A DNA stretch of 32,812 bases. Source: TC-15 sp034437275. GTDB lineage: Bacteria; Chloroflexota; Anaerolineae; Aggregatilineales; Aggregatilineaceae. Every line of letters starts with the position of its first letter. The stretch's first letter is position 1. Positions 30,968 to 32,812 of the stretch are shown here, piece after piece. The translations under genes and the position numbers were made by a program. Where the stretch lies: contig DAOTUD010000197.1 of assembly GCA_034437275.1 (NCBI GenBank), positions 1-32,812 of the forward strand. The letters run 5' to 3'. A model generated the notes under the pieces. The model was not told the DNA's origin and searched no databases. It saw only the letters and a list, made by a program, of their open reading frames with translations.

Positions 30968-32651
30968 CAAACTTCACGCGTATTCCATGCCGCTGCAATG
31001 CCGCCGCGAGATCTTCTTCCTGGCCGGCGCGTACCATGACGGCGGTGGGGCCAAGCGTGGCCCCCATGTAGCGGCGCAGGTCTGGCGTTTCTAGAATGAA
31101 TTGTAATGTTTCCGGCGAAGCAGTGCGCATGACGACGGTCTGTGTCAACCATATCTCTGTTTGGCCGCCTTCAGCCCATTGCTCCAACATGTGGGCCACA
31201 GCGTCCGGAACGGCGTCACCACTCACCCGGCGCAAAAATGCGCGGATTGCATCAGGCTGGATCCCCTGGTCGGCGGCTTGCTCCAGGCCGACTGCTGTCA
31301 GCACGTACACGTAAGGATCGCTTGCTTCGCCCCATTCGGTGATCCGGGCCACCTGGAACCGTTCGTAGCGGCTCAGGGTGCGCGGCGCGAGGATTATACC
31401 ATCTGCTTCGATATTTGCCTGCTCGAAGTCTTCGGGCGGGTCCGGCCAGTCGATCCCGCCGCACAGCGCACGCCCGTAAACCGTCAGTCGGCAGAGCTGG
31501 CCCTCATCGCCCAGATCGACCAGTCCCAACCAGTACATCGGCCCGGTCAGGATGAAGCGCAGCACCGCCCCATCCACCCGAGCCCAGTTCTCGAAGCCGC
31601 GCAGATAGTCGCCGGTGTCGGCATCGCGAATATACCAGCTATCGTAATCACCACCAGGGCGCTGGAAGTCCGGCTCTTCGGCTTTGATGGTGTCAATCAA
31701 CTGCGCGACCGGCCACCAGCCTTCCGGCGGCACCAGTTCCAGGAACGTGAGCACGGTTTGCCGCGCCAGCAGCGGATCGTTGCGCCAGCCGGCGTCTTCC
31801 GGCTGCAAGCCGGGCGTATGCCAGAGGTCGTTGAACAGTGTACAGTCGCGCCAGGCTTCGGCCAGGGCGCGCACCTGCCGGGGGCGGGTCTGCTCCAGCC
31901 AGGTACGTGCTTTGGCCGGGACGGGCTTGAAATGCCCTTCCTCGTGCGCCGCTAAGCCCATGCAGCCCGCCAGCCCGACCAGCAGCGCGATCCAGGCGTC
32001 ATTCCCCGGCCCTAACCAGAAGTCGGCCAGATCGCCCGCGATCGTGCGCTGGAGTGCCGCCTTTTCCGACGGCACCGCCGCGATCTGCAGGTAAGCCAGC
32101 AGTGTCGTTATATCGTCGACGAGCACGGTGGTGGCCGGGTGGACGGTTTCGGGCTGGAGGTCTTCGCCCGCCGGGACGGGCGGGGGTGGCTCCGCTTGCA
32201 GGTCGAAGCCGGTTTCGTGCGCAGGCATCACGCCCGCCAGGTCGCGGGGCACGTAGACCACCGGCTGCATTCCCGCCTTGCCCTGGGCGAACGTCACCGC
32301 GACCAGCCCGCGAAAGTAGAGCACCTCCGCGATGCTGGCCGGGTTCAGGTGGGGTTTTTTGCGCTCGCGCCGGCCCGGCCCCATCTGGCGTATCTCGCCA
32401 AAGAAGCGGCTGAACTGTGCCTCTGGCATGGCGTAGTCGGACGCACCCAGCAGCGTTTGCAACGCGCCGCGCTCCTGATCGGTCAGCCGCGCCCATTCGG
32501 CGGCGCACCGTTCCGGGTCCAGCATCGCCGCGCCGAGCGCTTCGGCGGCCTCGCGCTTGTCCAGCTTGTCCAGGTCGACGTCCCACCGGCCCGCGATAAC
32601 CGCTAGTATCCCCAGATCGTAATCCAGCAGTGTTGGCAATAAGTCTCGCAT
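30960..32651 (-). CDS. Stand-alone XPB-type helicase-associated domain protein
   Basis: A 563-residue protein lacking any helicase P-loop or DEAD-type motif. The N-terminal half has acidic, helical, winged-helix-like stretches (LLPTLLDYDLGILAVIAGRW; LTDQERGALQTLLGASDY). The C-terminal half (GIILAPRTLSRYERFQVARI, then ALFLRRVSG-like AIRAFLRRVSGDAVPDAV and a tail) resembles the helicase_C_3/XPB-Ssl2 N-terminal domain found in bacterial XPB-like proteins. Family recall only. It heads the minus-strand unit with the kinase, 2H phosphoesterase and SGNH genes. AGGT precedes ATG 32651. Function unknown. Confidence 0.7.
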   Translation of the reverse strand: MRDLLPTLLDYDLGILAVIAGRWDVDLDKLDKREAAEALGAAMLDPERCAAEWARLTDQERGALQTLLGASDYAMPEAQFSRFFGEIRQMGPGRRERKKPHLNPASIAEVLYFRGLVAVTFAQGKAGMQPVVYVPRDLAGVMPAHETGFDLQAEPPPPVPAGEDLQPETVHPATTVLVDDITTLLAYLQIAAVPSEKAALQRTIAGDLADFWLGPGNDAWIALLVGLAGCMGLAAHEEGHFKPVPAKARTWLEQTRPRQVRALAEAWRDCTLFNDLWHTPGLQPEDAGWRNDPLLARQTVLTFLELVPPEGWWPVAQLIDTIKAEEPDFQRPGGDYDSWYIRDADTGDYLRGFENWARVDGAVLRFILTGPMYWLGLVDLGDEGQLCRLTVYGRALCGGIDWPDPPEDFEQANIEADGIILAPRTLSRYERFQVARITEWGEASDPYVYVLTAVGLEQAADQGIQPDAIRAFLRRVSGDAVPDAVAHMLEQWAEGGQTEIWLTQTVVMRTASPETLQFILETPDLRRYMGATLGPTAVMVRAGQEEDLAAALQRHGIRVKFDD

Positions 32652-32714
32652 AATGACCTAGCTTAAATTCAGAATCCAGTTAGCCTTTAGTTTCCGCTAA
32701 GTTTGGGCGAAAAT

Positions 32715-32744
32715 TTGACAATGGGCAAGCCTCGCGGCAATGAT
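32715..32744 (+). promoter_or_regulatory. Promoter candidate at the right end
   Basis: A perfect -35 TTGACA (32715-32720) is followed 18 bp later by AATGAT (32739-32744), a four-of-six -10. It would read into the possible + strand gene starting at 32780. The -35 overlaps the left arm of a 12-bp inverted repeat. Confidence 0.45.
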
Positions 32745-32792
32745 GAGGTGCCAACTTCACATTGAAAACGAGGTAAAAAATGCCCATTGTCA
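32716..32792. repeat. Perfect 12-bp inverted repeat
   Basis: TGACAATGGGCA (32716-32727) is the exact reverse complement of TGCCCATTGTCA (32781-32792), 53 bp apart. The left arm overlaps the TTGACA -35 and the right arm spans the start codon of a possible gene. It may be a pair of operator half-sites, a large hairpin, or ends of a short mobile element; the window ends too soon to tell. Confidence 0.6.
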
Positions 32793-32812
32793 CGCAAGAA
32801 ATCATGATAACA
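32780..32812 (+). CDS. Possible start of a + strand gene (partial)
   Basis: ATG at 32780 opens eleven codons (MPIVTQEIMIT) with no stop before the window ends. GAGG lies about seven bases upstream (32770-32773) and a promoter candidate at 32715-32744. This is too short to assign. It is divergent from the gene at 30960-32651. Confidence 0.4.
   Translation, partial: MPIVTQEIMIT

Overview
The window is bacterial, GC-rich and almost fully coding. Its left half (1-17168) is the classic S10-spc-alpha ribosomal protein supercluster on the + strand, entered at the last 42 codons of EF-Tu. Gene order and style point to Chloroflexota, probably an Anaerolineae-like lineage. Supporting this are four-Cys S4, short zinc-type S14, L24 with its zinc ribbon, a stand-alone XPB-type helicase-associated domain protein, and a MazG with a methylase-derived N-terminus. 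This placement is inferred from protein character, not from a search.

Ribosomal region: tuf(end)-rpsJ-rplC-rplD-rplW-rplB-rpsS-rplV-rpsC-rplP-rpmC-rpsQ-rplN-rplX-rplE-rpsN-rpsH-rplF-rplR-rpsE-rpmD-rplO-secY-map-rpsM-rpsK-rpsD-rpoA-rplQ-truA-rplM-rpsI. Most junctions are tight or overlapping. The exceptions hold RNA structure or promoters: hairpins after rpsJ, a 188-nt structured spacer after rpsH, mutually exclusive hairpins in front of secY, a hairpin after secY, and internal promoter candidates before rpsM and rpsK. adk, infA and rpmJ, which commonly sit between secY and rpsM, are absent. A strong Rho-independent terminator follows rpsI.

Middle region: mazG (+) is followed by a minus-strand tRNA-Leu(UAA) with its own promoter and terminator, then a minus-strand ABC-2 exporter pair (ATPase and permease). 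Next comes a compact minus-strand operon read from a good sigma70-type promoter near 25000: tsaE-tsaB-rimI-type 4 uracil-DNA glycosylase-CDP-alcohol phosphatidyltransferase-lgt. It joins tRNA t6A synthesis, N-acetylation, DNA repair and membrane or lipoprotein biogenesis.

Right region: a two-gene minus-strand unit (metallo-beta-lactamase-fold protein with a degenerate metal motif, plus a small unknown protein) diverges from an MFS transporter. The MFS gene converges on a minus-strand four-gene unit: XPB-type domain protein, galactokinase-like GHMP kinase with an altered sugar-binding motif, 2'-5' RNA ligase/cyclic phosphodiesterase family protein, and a membrane-anchored SGNH-like hydrolase. 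The window ends in a promoter-like region with a perfect 12-bp inverted repeat and the first codons of a possible + strand gene.

No CRISPR array, prophage, insertion sequence or obvious novel defence system was seen. The points of interest are RNA structures, unusual residues in conserved proteins, and operon composition.
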